Positions 43,446 to 52,179 of a stretch of 64,000 nt of DNA are shown here, one piece after another. The DNA comes from Asaia sp003994335. Its GTDB lineage: Bacteria > Pseudomonadota > Alphaproteobacteria > Acetobacterales > Acetobacteraceae. Position 1 is the first letter of the stretch, and each line of letters opens with the position of its first letter. The DNA lies in the NCBI RefSeq assembly GCF_037151175.1, contig NZ_JBBCOR010000002.1:124001-188000 (forward strand), given 5' to 3'. Both the position numbers and the translations under genes were made by a program. The notes under the pieces were generated by a model that had not been told where the DNA came from, made no database searches, and saw only the letters and a program-made list of their open reading frames with translations.

Positions 43446-45098
43446 ATGAACAAGTCGCTATCCGTTGCCCTGACCGGGCAGGATCTGCTCGACCATCCTT
43501 TTCTCAATAAAGGACTGGCGTTTTCTGCCGAAGAGCGCGACGCGTTCGAGCTTCATGGCCTCCTGCCGCGAGCCATACAGACCCTCGACCAACAGGTTGA
43601 GGCGGCGCTGAAATTCCTTGATGCCCTTCCCTCGCCCTTTGCACGCCATGTGCATCTGCGGGAATTGCAGGACACAAATGAAACATTGTTCTATGCCCTG
43701 CTCACCCGCAAGATCGACGCCATGCTGCCTCTGGTCTACACGCCCACCGTCGGCGAGGCCTGCCAGCGTTTTTCCGAGATCTGGCGTCGCCCGCGCGGCC
43801 TCTTCCTGAGTTATCCGGAGCGCGACTCTCTGGAAGACGTGCTTGCCAACCCCGCCTATGACGATGTGCGCGTGATCGTCGTAACCGATGGCGAGCGTAT
43901 TCTTGGCCTCGGGGATCAGGGCGCGGGCGGTATGGGCATCCCCATCGGCAAGCTTTCGCTTTACACGACCTGTGCGGGGATCTCACCCGATCACACCCTG
44001 CCGATCGTGCTCGATACCGGCACCAACAACCAGGACCTGTTGCAAAATCCGGCCTATATCGGCTGGCGTCATGAGCGCGTTCGTGGTGCGGAATACGACG
44101 CGTTCATCGAGCGTTTCGTCACCGCCGTCCAGACACGCTGGCCCCATGTCGTGCTGCATTGGGAAGATTTCAGCGGGGCGAATGCCGCGCCCATTCTGGA
44201 GCGTTATCGCGACCGGCTTTGCACGTTCAATGACGATATTCAGGGAACAGCCGCCGTCACCACTGCCGCCATTCTAAGCGCCAATGCTGCCCATGACGGG
44301 AAGCTCAAGGACGAAACGATCGTCATGCTGGGTGCCGGCTCGGCTGGCGTCGGCATTGCGCGGCTCCTGCTTCAGGTCATGCTTGATGAGGGCGCCGGTG
44401 AGGAAGAGGCTCTCTCACGCTTTTACATGCTTGATCAGGATGGATTGCTGCTGGATGGACGCGAAGGGCTGAATGAGGGTCAGGCGCTCTTTGCCCGGAA
44501 GGACTGGAAGGATCGCGCGACCGATTTCGAGAGCGTCATGCGTGAGACCAAAGCGAGTATCTTGATTGGCGTGTCCGGTGTGAAAGGGCTCTTCAGCGAG
44601 AAAATCGTGCGGGAGATGGCCAAGAACTGTAAACGCCCGATCATCTTCCCGCTCTCTAATCCCACCTCACATTCCGAAGCGACGCCCGAGGACATCATGA
44701 CCTGGTCGGATGAGCGCGCATTGGTCAGCACGGGCAGCCCCTTCCCCCCGCTGGACCTGCATGGCCGTACCCACCGGGTGGACCAGACCAATAACGCCTA
44801 TATCTTCCCCGGTCTGGGGCTCTGCCTGCTTGCCACCGGCGCCACCCGCGTGACGGACTCCATGTTCATGGCTGCCGCGCGCGGCCTTGCCTCGCTCTCG
44901 CCGCTGCGCAGCAACCCGGATGGCAATCTGCTGCCCCCGGTCACGCAATTGCGCAAGGTCGCCCTTGCCGTGGCGGAAGCCGCGGCCAGACAGGCGCGCG
45001 AAGATGGCGTATGTCATGCGTTCAGCGACGATGAACTGCATGAGCGCATCCAGTCCATCGTCTGGACGCCCGATTATTGTACTTATGAGAAGATCTGA
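43446..45098 (+). CDS. maeA: NAD-dependent malic enzyme
   Basis: Malic enzyme decarboxylates malate to pyruvate. The 550-residue protein is of the large ScfA/MaeA type: LPLVYTPTVGEACQ, LSYPERDSL, VIVVTDGERILGLGDQGAGGMGIPIGKL (by position about 140-165), TLPIVLDTGTNN, FNDDIQGTAAVT and the dinucleotide fold VMLGAGSAGVGIARL. The ATG at 43446 has GGGAGA 5-9 nt upstream. fumC starts 1 nt after its stop, so malate-forming and malate-consuming enzymes share a transcript. Confidence 0.95.
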   Translation: MNKSLSVALTGQDLLDHPFLNKGLAFSAEERDAFELHGLLPRAIQTLDQQVEAALKFLDALPSPFARHVHLRELQDTNETLFYALLTRKIDAMLPLVYTPTVGEACQRFSEIWRRPRGLFLSYPERDSLEDVLANPAYDDVRVIVVTDGERILGLGDQGAGGMGIPIGKLSLYTTCAGISPDHTLPIVLDTGTNNQDLLQNPAYIGWRHERVRGAEYDAFIERFVTAVQTRWPHVVLHWEDFSGANAAPILERYRDRLCTFNDDIQGTAAVTTAAILSANAAHDGKLKDETIVMLGAGSAGVGIARLLLQVMLDEGAGEEEALSRFYMLDQDGLLLDGREGLNEGQALFARKDWKDRATDFESVMRETKASILIGVSGVKGLFSEKIVREMAKNCKRPIIFPLSNPTSHSEATPEDIMTWSDERALVSTGSPFPPLDLHGRTHRVDQTNNAYIFPGLGLCLLATGATRVTDSMFMAAARGLASLSPLRSNPDGNLLPPVTQLRKVALAVAEAAARQAREDGVCHAFSDDELHERIQSIVWTPDYCTYEKI

Positions 45099-45099
45099 C

Positions 45100-46503
45100 A
45101 TGAGCGATACACGGATCGAGAGCGACGGCCTCGGCGAAATCGAAATCCAGGCCGACAAGCTCTGGGGCGCGCAAACGCAGCGCTCGCTTCACTATTTCAG
45201 CATCGGCCGCGAGCTGATGCCGCGCGAGATGATCGAGGCCTATGCCATCGTCAAGCGTGCCTGCGCGAGTGCCAATCATCAGAGCGGCCGTCTGGGTGAG
45301 ACGCAGTACAAGCTGATCACCACAGTCTGCGATGAAATCCTTGCCGGTCAGCACGCTGACATGTTCCCGCTTCATGTCTGGATGACCGGCTCAGGCACCC
45401 AGTTCAACATGAACATCAACGAGGTTATCTCGAACCGCGCCTGCCAGCTTTCCGGCGAGGCTCTGGGCAGCAAGCGCCCGGTTCATCCCAACGACCACGT
45501 CAACATGTCGCAGTCCTCCAACGACAATTTCCCCACCGCCATGCATGTGGCGGTGGTGCTGGGCAGCCGTCGCAGGCTGATCCCTGCCCTGACCCGTCTG
45601 GCGGAATCCATCGAGGCCAAGGCCGAAGAGTGGAAGGACATCGTCAAGATTGGCCGCACCCATATGCAGGATGCCGTGCCGGTCACGCTGGGGCAGGAGT
45701 TCCACGGCTATGCCGGAATGCTGCGCGAGAATATCGCCCGTATTCAGGAAGCCGAGAAGGGTCTCTACCCCCTCGCCCTTGGCGGCACAGCGCTTGGAAC
45801 AGGTATTAACACCGACGCCCCCTTTGCCGGTCGCGCCTGCGCCGAAATCGCCCGCCTGAGCGATGCGGCCTTCATCAGCGGCGAGAACAAGTTCGCCCTG
45901 CAAGGCGCGCATGATGCGCTCGTGCATTTCTCTGGCGCGCTGCGCACCACGGCAGGCGCGCTTTACAAGATCGCGAACGATATCCGCCTGCTCTCCTGCG
46001 GCCCGCGCGCGGGCTTCGCCGAGCTGCATCTGCCCGAGAACGAACCCGGCTCGTCCATCATGCCTGGCAAGGTCAACCCGACCCAGGCCGAGGCACTGGC
46101 CATGCTGGCCGTGCAGGTGATGGCCAATGACGTGGCGGTTGGGTTCGGCGGCGCCGGTGGCCTGCTGGAAATGAACGTCTACAAGCCGCTCATCATTCAG
46201 AACATCATGCAGAGCATCACCCTGTTGCATGACGGCAGCGAGAACTTCCGCACCTTCCTGATTGAAGGCACCAAGCCGAACCTCGCCCGCATCGAGCGCT
46301 ATGTGGCAGAATCCGTCATGCTGGTAACGGCCCTCGCCCCCACCATCGGCTACGACACGGCCTCGAAGGTCGCGCATCACGCCATGGATCATGACTGCAC
46401 GCTGAAAGAGGCCGCCCTAGCCCTGAATGCCGTCAGCGAGGCCGATTTCGACCGCCTGGTCGACCCGCGCACCATGCTGACACCGAATTTGAAGGGGAAG
46501 TAA
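45100..46503 (+). CDS. fumC: Fumarate hydratase class II
   Basis: FumC hydrates fumarate to malate without an iron-sulfur cluster. The 467-residue protein carries TGSGTQFNMNINEVISNRA, HPNDHVNMSQSSNDNFPTAMHV, GRTHMQDAVPVTLGQEF and the superfamily signature GSSIMPGKVNP. The start is fixed by the end of the malic enzyme gene (stop 45096-45098). A palindromic GC-rich element follows the stop and probably ends the transcript. Confidence 0.96.
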   Translation: MSDTRIESDGLGEIEIQADKLWGAQTQRSLHYFSIGRELMPREMIEAYAIVKRACASANHQSGRLGETQYKLITTVCDEILAGQHADMFPLHVWMTGSGTQFNMNINEVISNRACQLSGEALGSKRPVHPNDHVNMSQSSNDNFPTAMHVAVVLGSRRRLIPALTRLAESIEAKAEEWKDIVKIGRTHMQDAVPVTLGQEFHGYAGMLRENIARIQEAEKGLYPLALGGTALGTGINTDAPFAGRACAEIARLSDAAFISGENKFALQGAHDALVHFSGALRTTAGALYKIANDIRLLSCGPRAGFAELHLPENEPGSSIMPGKVNPTQAEALAMLAVQVMANDVAVGFGGAGGLLEMNVYKPLIIQNIMQSITLLHDGSENFRTFLIEGTKPNLARIERYVAESVMLVTALAPTIGYDTASKVAHHAMDHDCTLKEAALALNAVSEADFDRLVDPRTMLTPNLKGK

Positions 46504-46510
46504 GGGAAAG

Positions 46511-46554
46511 CGGGGCTCTGCCCCGCCCCCCGGAAAGGGGCGGAAGCCCCTTTC
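46511..46554. repeat. GC-rich palindromic repeat, copy A (also probable terminator)
   Basis: Two hairpins lie 7 nt after fumC: CGGGGC-TCT-GCCCCG and a CCCC...GGGG stem. Bases 46523-46552 are identical over 30 bp to 50409-50438. The position suggests a transcript end and a dispersed REP-like family. Confidence 0.75.
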
Positions 46555-46815
46555 ATCCCGCTAGGATTAGCGCAACTGTGAATCTCCTTTTCGAAGGGAA
46601 ACAGTATGGTCGTCTTTCAGCTCACATAAAGAATACCCTGCCTTTCATTAAAGGCATGTAAAGAGCGCAATACGCCCCATACAGTCATTGAGTAATGATA
46701 TGAGAATATTTTGAGATAAACACGATTTCTCCTTTTCCTCCAACATTTCCGTTGAGCGATCAACATAGGATGTGCCACTTTAGGCTCTTATGGATCTTCG
46801 AAAGCGGGAATGTGC
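46555..46815. other. AT-rich upstream region of the DUF262-HEPN module
   Basis: This region is much more AT-rich than its surroundings and holds no convincing ORF. A perfect 7-bp inverted repeat TGCCTTT-CATT-AAAGGCA (46639-46656) and AT-rich tracts (46695-46725) mark it as the likely promoter/operator of the module. Confidence 0.45.
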
Positions 46816-47922
46816 ATGACACTGGCAGATGAAATAGGGAAAGCCAGAAAAAGAGTCGTTACTGACGGGTATGAGATGTCACTAGGTGAAGTGGTCAATC
46901 TTTACCGAGACAAGGAACTCGTCATAGATCCAGTTTTTCAACGCCTCTTTCGCTGGGGTGATGAGCGCAAGACGCGATTCATAGAGTCTGTTATTCTCGG
47001 CATCCCGATTCCTCCTATTTTCGTCTACCAAGACAAGGATGGGATATGGGAACTAGTGGATGGCTTACAAAGGGTTTCGACTATTCTACAACTAACTGGA
47101 GATCTCCAGGGAGTTCGCGCCCAAGAACTCGGCGCATTGGTCCTGAATGGCACCCGATTTCTTCCTAGCCTTGATGGCAAACGCTGGAACGAATCCGCTC
47201 AGGGTGCCGGAGATGGTTTAGGCCAAGCCCTGCAGATTGAAATAAAACGCTCCAGAATCCGCGTTGAAATCCTGAAGGCTGAGAGCGATGTGTCAGCTAA
47301 ATTCGAACTGTTCCAAAGATTAAATACTGGGGGTGCCAAGCTATCAGAGCAAGAAGTGCGCAATAGCATAGCCGTATCAATTAATAGATCGTTCTATGAT
47401 TGGATCATAGCACAGTCTAACAATCAGGATTTCAAGAACGCTACGTCTCAGACTCCTGTAGCGCTAGATGCTCAAGAGGGTGTTGAGCTTGCTCTACGAT
47501 TTTTGGCATTTAGAAATGTTGCATATCAACCCGGGCTTGACGTTCACGAGTACCTTGATGAAGCTCTCATGACTCTCGCCAGCGATCCTAAATTCGATAT
47601 GATATCGGAGGGCTTGGTCTTCGAGCGAACCTTCAAGATTCTCAATAACGCCCTCGGCACTGCAGCCTTCAAGAAATGGGATGGGAACGCCTTCAAAGGC
47701 ATGTTTTTGATGTCCGTCTACGAAGTAATGTCCACTGGCGTCTCGCGCAACTTGGCGGCAATCGAGTCAATGCAACAAGATCGCCAAAAAAGCTTCATTC
47801 AAGAAAAAGCTCAGTGTTTGTGGAAAAACCCTGCCTTTACCCAGAATTCTGGTGCAGGAGTCCGGGGTACCACCAGGCTGTCTAAATTGCTCCCTATCGC
47901 AGCCGATCTTATGAAGCCCTAA
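46816..47922 (+). CDS. DUF262 (ParB/GmrSD-N-like) protein
   Basis: The 368-residue protein has the DUF262 pattern: an N-terminal helix, IDPVFQRLFRWGDERKTRFIESVILGIPIPPIFVY (by position about 37-71; PxxQRxxxW variant) and the nucleotide-binding DGLQRVSTI (82-90, usually DGQQRxxTI). FELFQRLNTGGAKLSEQEVRN follows. DUF262 is the ParB-like NTPase/nuclease half of GmrSD type IV restriction enzymes and of several defence proteins. No DUF1524 HNH domain is present; the C-terminal 200 residues are helical. The ATG at 46816 has CGGGA 6 nt upstream (46810 is possible). Base composition is low-GC. A HEPN gene follows after 5 nt. Confidence 0.88.
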   Translation: MTLADEIGKARKRVVTDGYEMSLGEVVNLYRDKELVIDPVFQRLFRWGDERKTRFIESVILGIPIPPIFVYQDKDGIWELVDGLQRVSTILQLTGDLQGVRAQELGALVLNGTRFLPSLDGKRWNESAQGAGDGLGQALQIEIKRSRIRVEILKAESDVSAKFELFQRLNTGGAKLSEQEVRNSIAVSINRSFYDWIIAQSNNQDFKNATSQTPVALDAQEGVELALRFLAFRNVAYQPGLDVHEYLDEALMTLASDPKFDMISEGLVFERTFKILNNALGTAAFKKWDGNAFKGMFLMSVYEVMSTGVSRNLAAIESMQQDRQKSFIQEKAQCLWKNPAFTQNSGAGVRGTTRLSKLLPIAADLMKP

Positions 47923-47927
47923 CAGAC

Positions 47928-48572
47928 ATGGCGGATGTGAGGACTTTGGGTCAATTCCAGGATGCCCTCGACAAAGAAATGAGTTGGAGGGTAAAGGAAA
48001 TCGGAGTGTTCAAAGTTGCCTCCCGGAGAAATAGTCCAGAAAATAAGCCTTTTATTCGTGCAGGTGTTGCGCTTACCTATGCGCACTGGGAGGGATTTAT
48101 CAAAAAATCGTCCGAAATATATATCAAATATGTGGACCACAAAAACCTCTCTTACCGAGATCTAAAAACCTGCTTCGCAGTGTTCGGACTTAAGAGTCGC
48201 CTGACTACCCTCGTAAACTCAAAGAAATCAGTTTCCAATATTGATGCTTTTGAATTTCTTATTAAAGAAATCGATAATACCGCCAAGCTTGACTTGGCAT
48301 CAGCAGTTGACACCCAATCGAACCTGTCCTCAAAAGTTTTCTGCAACATTGCGAATTCTTTGGCTATAGACACTACGCCGTACGATACTCGCTTCAATCT
48401 GATCGACAAAAAGCTTGTAGAGCAACGCAATGCCATCGCACACGGCGAGTACCTCATTCTCAGTGGAGCCGATTTTAGCACTCTAGTCACAGAAGTGCTC
48501 GAATTGATGCGACAATACAAAACCGACCTTGAAAATGCGGCAAGTCTGGAGTCCTACAGGCGATCAATCTAA
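47928..48572 (+). CDS. HEPN-domain protein, MAE_28990/MAE_18760-like
   Basis: The 214-residue helical protein has THE HEPN RNase-type motif R-x4-H in EQRNAIAHGE near residue 165-175. It also has an N-terminal GVALTYAHWEGFIKKSSEIYI segment typical of the MAE_28990/MAE_18760 HEPN family. HEPN proteins of this kind are predicted RNases or RNA-binding proteins of toxin and anti-phage systems. It is 5 nt downstream of the DUF262 gene and shares its low-GC, AT-ending codon use, so the two form one unit. No antitoxin-like third gene is seen; the DUF262 protein may fill that role, which is inference. Confidence 0.85.
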   Translation: MADVRTLGQFQDALDKEMSWRVKEIGVFKVASRRNSPENKPFIRAGVALTYAHWEGFIKKSSEIYIKYVDHKNLSYRDLKTCFAVFGLKSRLTTLVNSKKSVSNIDAFEFLIKEIDNTAKLDLASAVDTQSNLSSKVFCNIANSLAIDTTPYDTRFNLIDKKLVEQRNAIAHGEYLILSGADFSTLVTEVLELMRQYKTDLENAASLESYRRSI

Positions 48573-48577
48573 GAGTG

Positions 48578-48600
48578 AGAGTGTCCGGTTTTCCGGCTCT
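48578..48600 (+). terminator. Small hairpin after the HEPN gene
   Basis: AGAG-tgt-CCGG and CCGG-CTCT pair around a TTTT loop, 5 nt after the HEPN stop. There is no T-tract afterward, so termination strength is doubtful. Confidence 0.35.
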
Positions 48601-48749
48601 CAATGAACGACTCACCCGCCCACAATCAGACCAACTTGCTGGTAGGTGGGTGGGGTGGTCGTGTCCGCGATAGGGGAGGCTTTTATAGGCCACAGATTAC
48701 CACCGAGAGGCGACAACTAACTTCCCAAGATCATGCGTGGAACGGGTTT

Positions 48750-48795
48750 CCAAAGGGCGACGGCCCTTTGGCGGGTTTCAGGGCAGCGCCCTGAA
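48750..48795. repeat. Double palindrome before the S10-type peptidase
   Basis: CCAAAGGGC-GAC-GGCCCTTTGG (48750-48771) and TTCAGGGC-AGC-GCCCTGAA (48777-48795) are two perfect-stem hairpins in tandem. They closely resemble the blocks at 28770-28799 and belong to the dispersed palindromic family. Confidence 0.7.
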
Positions 48796-48858
48796 GCCTC
48801 TCCTCATTGCACCCCCTTCCGAGATTGTTATACTGTTCCAAACTCGAAAGGACTTTGC

Positions 48859-50358
48859 ATGTCGCGCAAGACTCTTGTTGCGGCGTTGCTGGCTTCGGCC
48901 TGCCTCGCCCTGCCCCTTCTCCCCGCCGCCTACGCGGCTGAGCCTGCCAAGAGCGAGGCGCCGAAGGAGGGATTGGCCGCGCTGCTGCCTGCGGATTCCA
49001 TCACCAAGCATCACCTGACCGCAGGCGGGCAGAGCATTGCCTATACCGCCCATGCGGGCACGGTCACGCTGCGTGACAAGGAGGGCAAGCCCTCCGCCAA
49101 GGTCTTCTATGTGGCCTATACGAAGGACGGGGCGAATGCCCAGACGCGCCCGGTGTCGTTCTTCTTCAATGGCGGCCCCGGCGCCGGCACGGCCTATCTG
49201 AATCTCGGTGCGGCTGGCCCGCGCGTGCTGCAATTCCCGGCGGATCACCCGGAAGATGGTGCGCGCGCCCATCTGGCCGACAACCCGGATAGCTGGCTGC
49301 CTGCCACCGACATGGTGTTCATCGATGCCGTGGGCACGGGGTATTCGCAGCCGACCGACCCAAAAAAGGCCGCCGAGCAGTTCTATAGCGTGACCAAGGA
49401 TGGCGAGGCTTTCGCCAAGGCCATTGCGCTCTGGGTGGGTGAAAACGGGCGTCAGGGCTCGCCGCATTATCTGGTGGGCGAGAGCTATGGCGGCATTCGC
49501 TCGGCACAGGTAGCCGATGCCTTACAGCAGCAGCAGAACCTCATCGTCAATGGCATCGTGATGATCTCACCCGCCATCCAGATGCAGTTCCTGGACAACA
49601 CGAATAACCCGATGGCCTCGGCCATGGCGCTGCCCACCTTTATCGCCTCGCATCTGTCCCAAACCGGCAAGCTGACGCCGCAGGCGGTGGATGAGGCCTA
49701 TCACTATGCGCTCGGCCCGTATCTGACCACCATCGCCAATGCCCCGCCGAAGGGAGATGACGCGAAGAAATTCTATACCGATCTCGCCGCCCGCACGGGC
49801 CTGCCGGTGGATGTCATCACCAAGGAAATGGGCGAGCCTAACCCGTTCGCGCATGACGTGCGCAGCCGCGATGGCCGCCTGTATGGCATTTACGACTTCA
49901 CCCAGTCGATCCCTGACCCTTATGCCGATGGCATCGAGAACGGTCAGAGCCCGGAAATGACGCTGTCCGGCTTCGGTCGTGCCTATGGCAATGCCTATAG
50001 CGGCTATCTGGCCAATGAACTCGGCTACAAGACCGACCTCACCTATGATCTGCTGAGCATGGAAGTGAACGGCGCCTGGAAATTCACCAGCTCCGGCTCA
50101 CAGCTGACCGATCAGGTCGGTATTCTGCGCAAGATGCTGGCGCTTGACCCCAGCCTGCATATCTTCATCGCCAATGGCTATTTCGATATGGCCTGCCCGT
50201 TCGGCACCACGCGCTGGACCAAGGACCATATCCCGGTCGGGGCCGATCGCATTGCGCTACATCTCTATGAAGGCGGGCATATGCTCTATACCCGCCCAGC
50301 CAGCCGCGCTGCGCTCACGCATGACGTTTCGGCATTTTATAACGACACGTCTAAGTAA
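48859..50358 (+). CDS. Secreted S10 family serine carboxypeptidase-like protein
   Basis: After a signal peptide (MSRKTLVAALLASACLALPL through the Ala-Tyr-Ala-Ala site) comes an alpha/beta-hydrolase of peptidase family S10. It has SFFFNGGPGAGTAYLN oxyanion loop, FIDAVGTGYSQP, the nucleophile motif GESYGG (Ser 209), the Asp region ANGYFDMACP and YEGGHMLY with the catalytic His. Such enzymes remove C-terminal amino acids or act as acyl hydrolases in the periplasm. AAGGA lies 7 nt before the ATG. 499 residues is a usual length. It is GC-rich like the chromosome, unlike the preceding two genes. Confidence 0.92.
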   Translation: MSRKTLVAALLASACLALPLLPAAYAAEPAKSEAPKEGLAALLPADSITKHHLTAGGQSIAYTAHAGTVTLRDKEGKPSAKVFYVAYTKDGANAQTRPVSFFFNGGPGAGTAYLNLGAAGPRVLQFPADHPEDGARAHLADNPDSWLPATDMVFIDAVGTGYSQPTDPKKAAEQFYSVTKDGEAFAKAIALWVGENGRQGSPHYLVGESYGGIRSAQVADALQQQQNLIVNGIVMISPAIQMQFLDNTNNPMASAMALPTFIASHLSQTGKLTPQAVDEAYHYALGPYLTTIANAPPKGDDAKKFYTDLAARTGLPVDVITKEMGEPNPFAHDVRSRDGRLYGIYDFTQSIPDPYADGIENGQSPEMTLSGFGRAYGNAYSGYLANELGYKTDLTYDLLSMEVNGAWKFTSSGSQLTDQVGILRKMLALDPSLHIFIANGYFDMACPFGTTRWTKDHIPVGADRIALHLYEGGHMLYTRPASRAALTHDVSAFYNDTSK

Positions 50359-50395
50359 GGCGGTCGGGCGCGGGGTTTATATGCCCCGTGCCCTG

Positions 50396-50446
50396 GCGGG
50401 GCATTGCTCCGCCCCCCGGAAAGGGGCGGAAGCCCCTTCCCTCCTA
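50396..50446. repeat. GC-rich palindromic repeat, copy B (shared terminator)
   Basis: This copy sits between the convergent peptidase and aldehyde dehydrogenase genes. Bases 50409-50438 are identical to copy A at 46523-46552. The stems and the convergent location suggest bidirectional termination. Confidence 0.75.
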
Positions 50447-50448
50447 CT

Positions 50449-51954
50449 TCAAAAAAAACCGAGTTTCGTTTCGCTGTAGCTGACCAGCAGGTTTTTTGTT
50501 TGCTGGTAGTGGTCGAGCAGCATTTTATGCGTCTCGCGGCCGATGCCGGATTTCTTGTAGCCACCGAAGGCCGCATGGGCAGGATAGGCGTGGTAGCAAT
50601 TGATCCACACACGCCCCGCCTGAATACCGCGCCCCATGCGGTAGCAGATATTCGCGTCACGGCTCCATACGCCCGCACCCAGACCGAATTCCGTGTCATT
50701 GGCAATAGCCAGGGCTTCTTCCTCGGTCTTGAAGGTCGTCACGGCCAGAACCGGGCCGAAAATCTCTTCCTGGAAAATGCGCATCTTGTTATTGCCGCGA
50801 AACACGGTCGGCTCGATGTAGAAACCGTCCTTCAGATCGCTCCCCAACTGCGCCTCGTGACCGCCTGTCAGCAGCTGCGCGCCCTCCTCCTTGCCGATGG
50901 CAATATAGGACAGGATCTTGTCCTGCTGCATCTGTGAGTTCTGAGCCCCCATCATCGTTGACGGGTCGAGCGGATCTCCCTGCTTGATGGCGCGCACACG
51001 CGGCAACACCTTCTCTATGAAGCGCTCATAGATGGACTCATGCACCAGAGCGCGGCTCGGGCAGGAACAGATCTGCCCCTGATTGAGCGCGAACATGGCA
51101 AACCCCTCAATCGCCTTGTCCAGGAACCCGTCATCGCGGTCCATCACATCGGCGAAGAAGATATTGGGCGACTTGCCGCCCAGTTCCAGCGTTGCCGGAA
51201 TCAGGCTTTCGGCGGCTGCATGGGCGATGGTCTTGCCCACGCCGGTCGAGCCGGTAAAGGCCACCTTGGCAATGCGCGGGCTCTTGGCCAGCGCATCTCC
51301 CACATCGCGTCCCGTACCATTGACGATATTCAGCACACCGGGCGGAAACAGATCGCCGATGATATCGAGCACGACCAGAATACTGGCGGGCGTTGTCTGG
51401 GCCGGCTTCATGACCACGCAATTGCCGGCAGCAAGCGCGGGGGCGAGCTTCCAGGCCGCCATCAGGATCGGGAAATTCCACGGGATGATCTGCGCGACCA
51501 CACCCAGAGGCTCATGAAAGTGATAGGCTACCGTGCTGTCATTGATCTCGCCAAGGCTTCCCTCCTGCGCGCGGATACAGCCGGCAAAATAGCGGAAGTG
51601 ATCGATGGCAAGCGGGATATCGGCATTCAGCGTCTCGCGGATGGGCTTGCCATTATCCCAAGTCTCGGCACGCGCAATCAGGTCGAGATTTGCCTCCATG
51701 CGATCCGCTGCCTTGAGCAGAAGCAGCGCACGATCGGCCACCGAGGTCTTGCCCCAGGCTTCACGCGCCTCATGGGCAGCATCCAGGGCCAGTTCGATAT
51801 CGGCGGGGGTGGAATGCGGGACCTGACACAGCACCCGCCCATCAACGGGGGAATGATTATCGACATATTGCCCGGCAACCGGCTCACGCCACTTCCCGCC
51901 GATGAAATTGCCATAGCGCTCGCGAAAAGGAGGTGCTGCCTTCGAACCCGTCAT
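50449..51954 (-). CDS. NAD(P)-dependent aldehyde dehydrogenase, AldB-like
   Basis: A 501-residue aldehyde dehydrogenase with IIPWNFPILMAAWKLAPALAAGN, FTGSTGVGK cofactor loop, the general-base Glu in LELGGKSP, nucleophilic Cys in GQICSCPSR and the PAHAAFGGYKKSGIGRE C-terminal region. It oxidises aliphatic aldehydes such as acetaldehyde to acids, relevant in alcohol-oxidising bacteria. The ATG at 51954 has GGAAGGG 9 nt upstream; a TTG at 51975 is less likely. It converges with the S10 peptidase across repeat B. Confidence 0.94.
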   Translation of the reverse strand: MTGSKAAPPFRERYGNFIGGKWREPVAGQYVDNHSPVDGRVLCQVPHSTPADIELALDAAHEAREAWGKTSVADRALLLLKAADRMEANLDLIARAETWDNGKPIRETLNADIPLAIDHFRYFAGCIRAQEGSLGEINDSTVAYHFHEPLGVVAQIIPWNFPILMAAWKLAPALAAGNCVVMKPAQTTPASILVVLDIIGDLFPPGVLNIVNGTGRDVGDALAKSPRIAKVAFTGSTGVGKTIAHAAAESLIPATLELGGKSPNIFFADVMDRDDGFLDKAIEGFAMFALNQGQICSCPSRALVHESIYERFIEKVLPRVRAIKQGDPLDPSTMMGAQNSQMQQDKILSYIAIGKEEGAQLLTGGHEAQLGSDLKDGFYIEPTVFRGNNKMRIFQEEIFGPVLAVTTFKTEEEALAIANDTEFGLGAGVWSRDANICYRMGRGIQAGRVWINCYHAYPAHAAFGGYKKSGIGRETHKMLLDHYQQTKNLLVSYSETKLGFF

Positions 51955-52179
51955 GATACCGACCCTTCCAGACAAGGCGGCAGTTTTTCCTGCCTGTCAT
52001 AGAAGCCGCAGGCACTGCATCGCCAGACCTGTGCGACCCCACAAAACACATTTTCTGTGATGTCTCACACTCAGGGTGATAAGAGCATGGTTTGCCTCGC
52101 ATCAGGGCTCAAGCCAACGCGAGGTCACCGCTTCGTGAAATATAAGCGTGAAGTCAAATTGTGCCCCGAGCATAGGCAG

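Noticed and set aside
45391..46392. 333-codon minus-strand frame opposite fumC
   Set aside because: Antisense to a complete fumarase gene with strong family motifs.
48603..48794. 63-codon plus-strand frame after the HEPN gene
   Set aside because: It runs through the palindromic repeat and has no ribosome-binding site or recognisable content.
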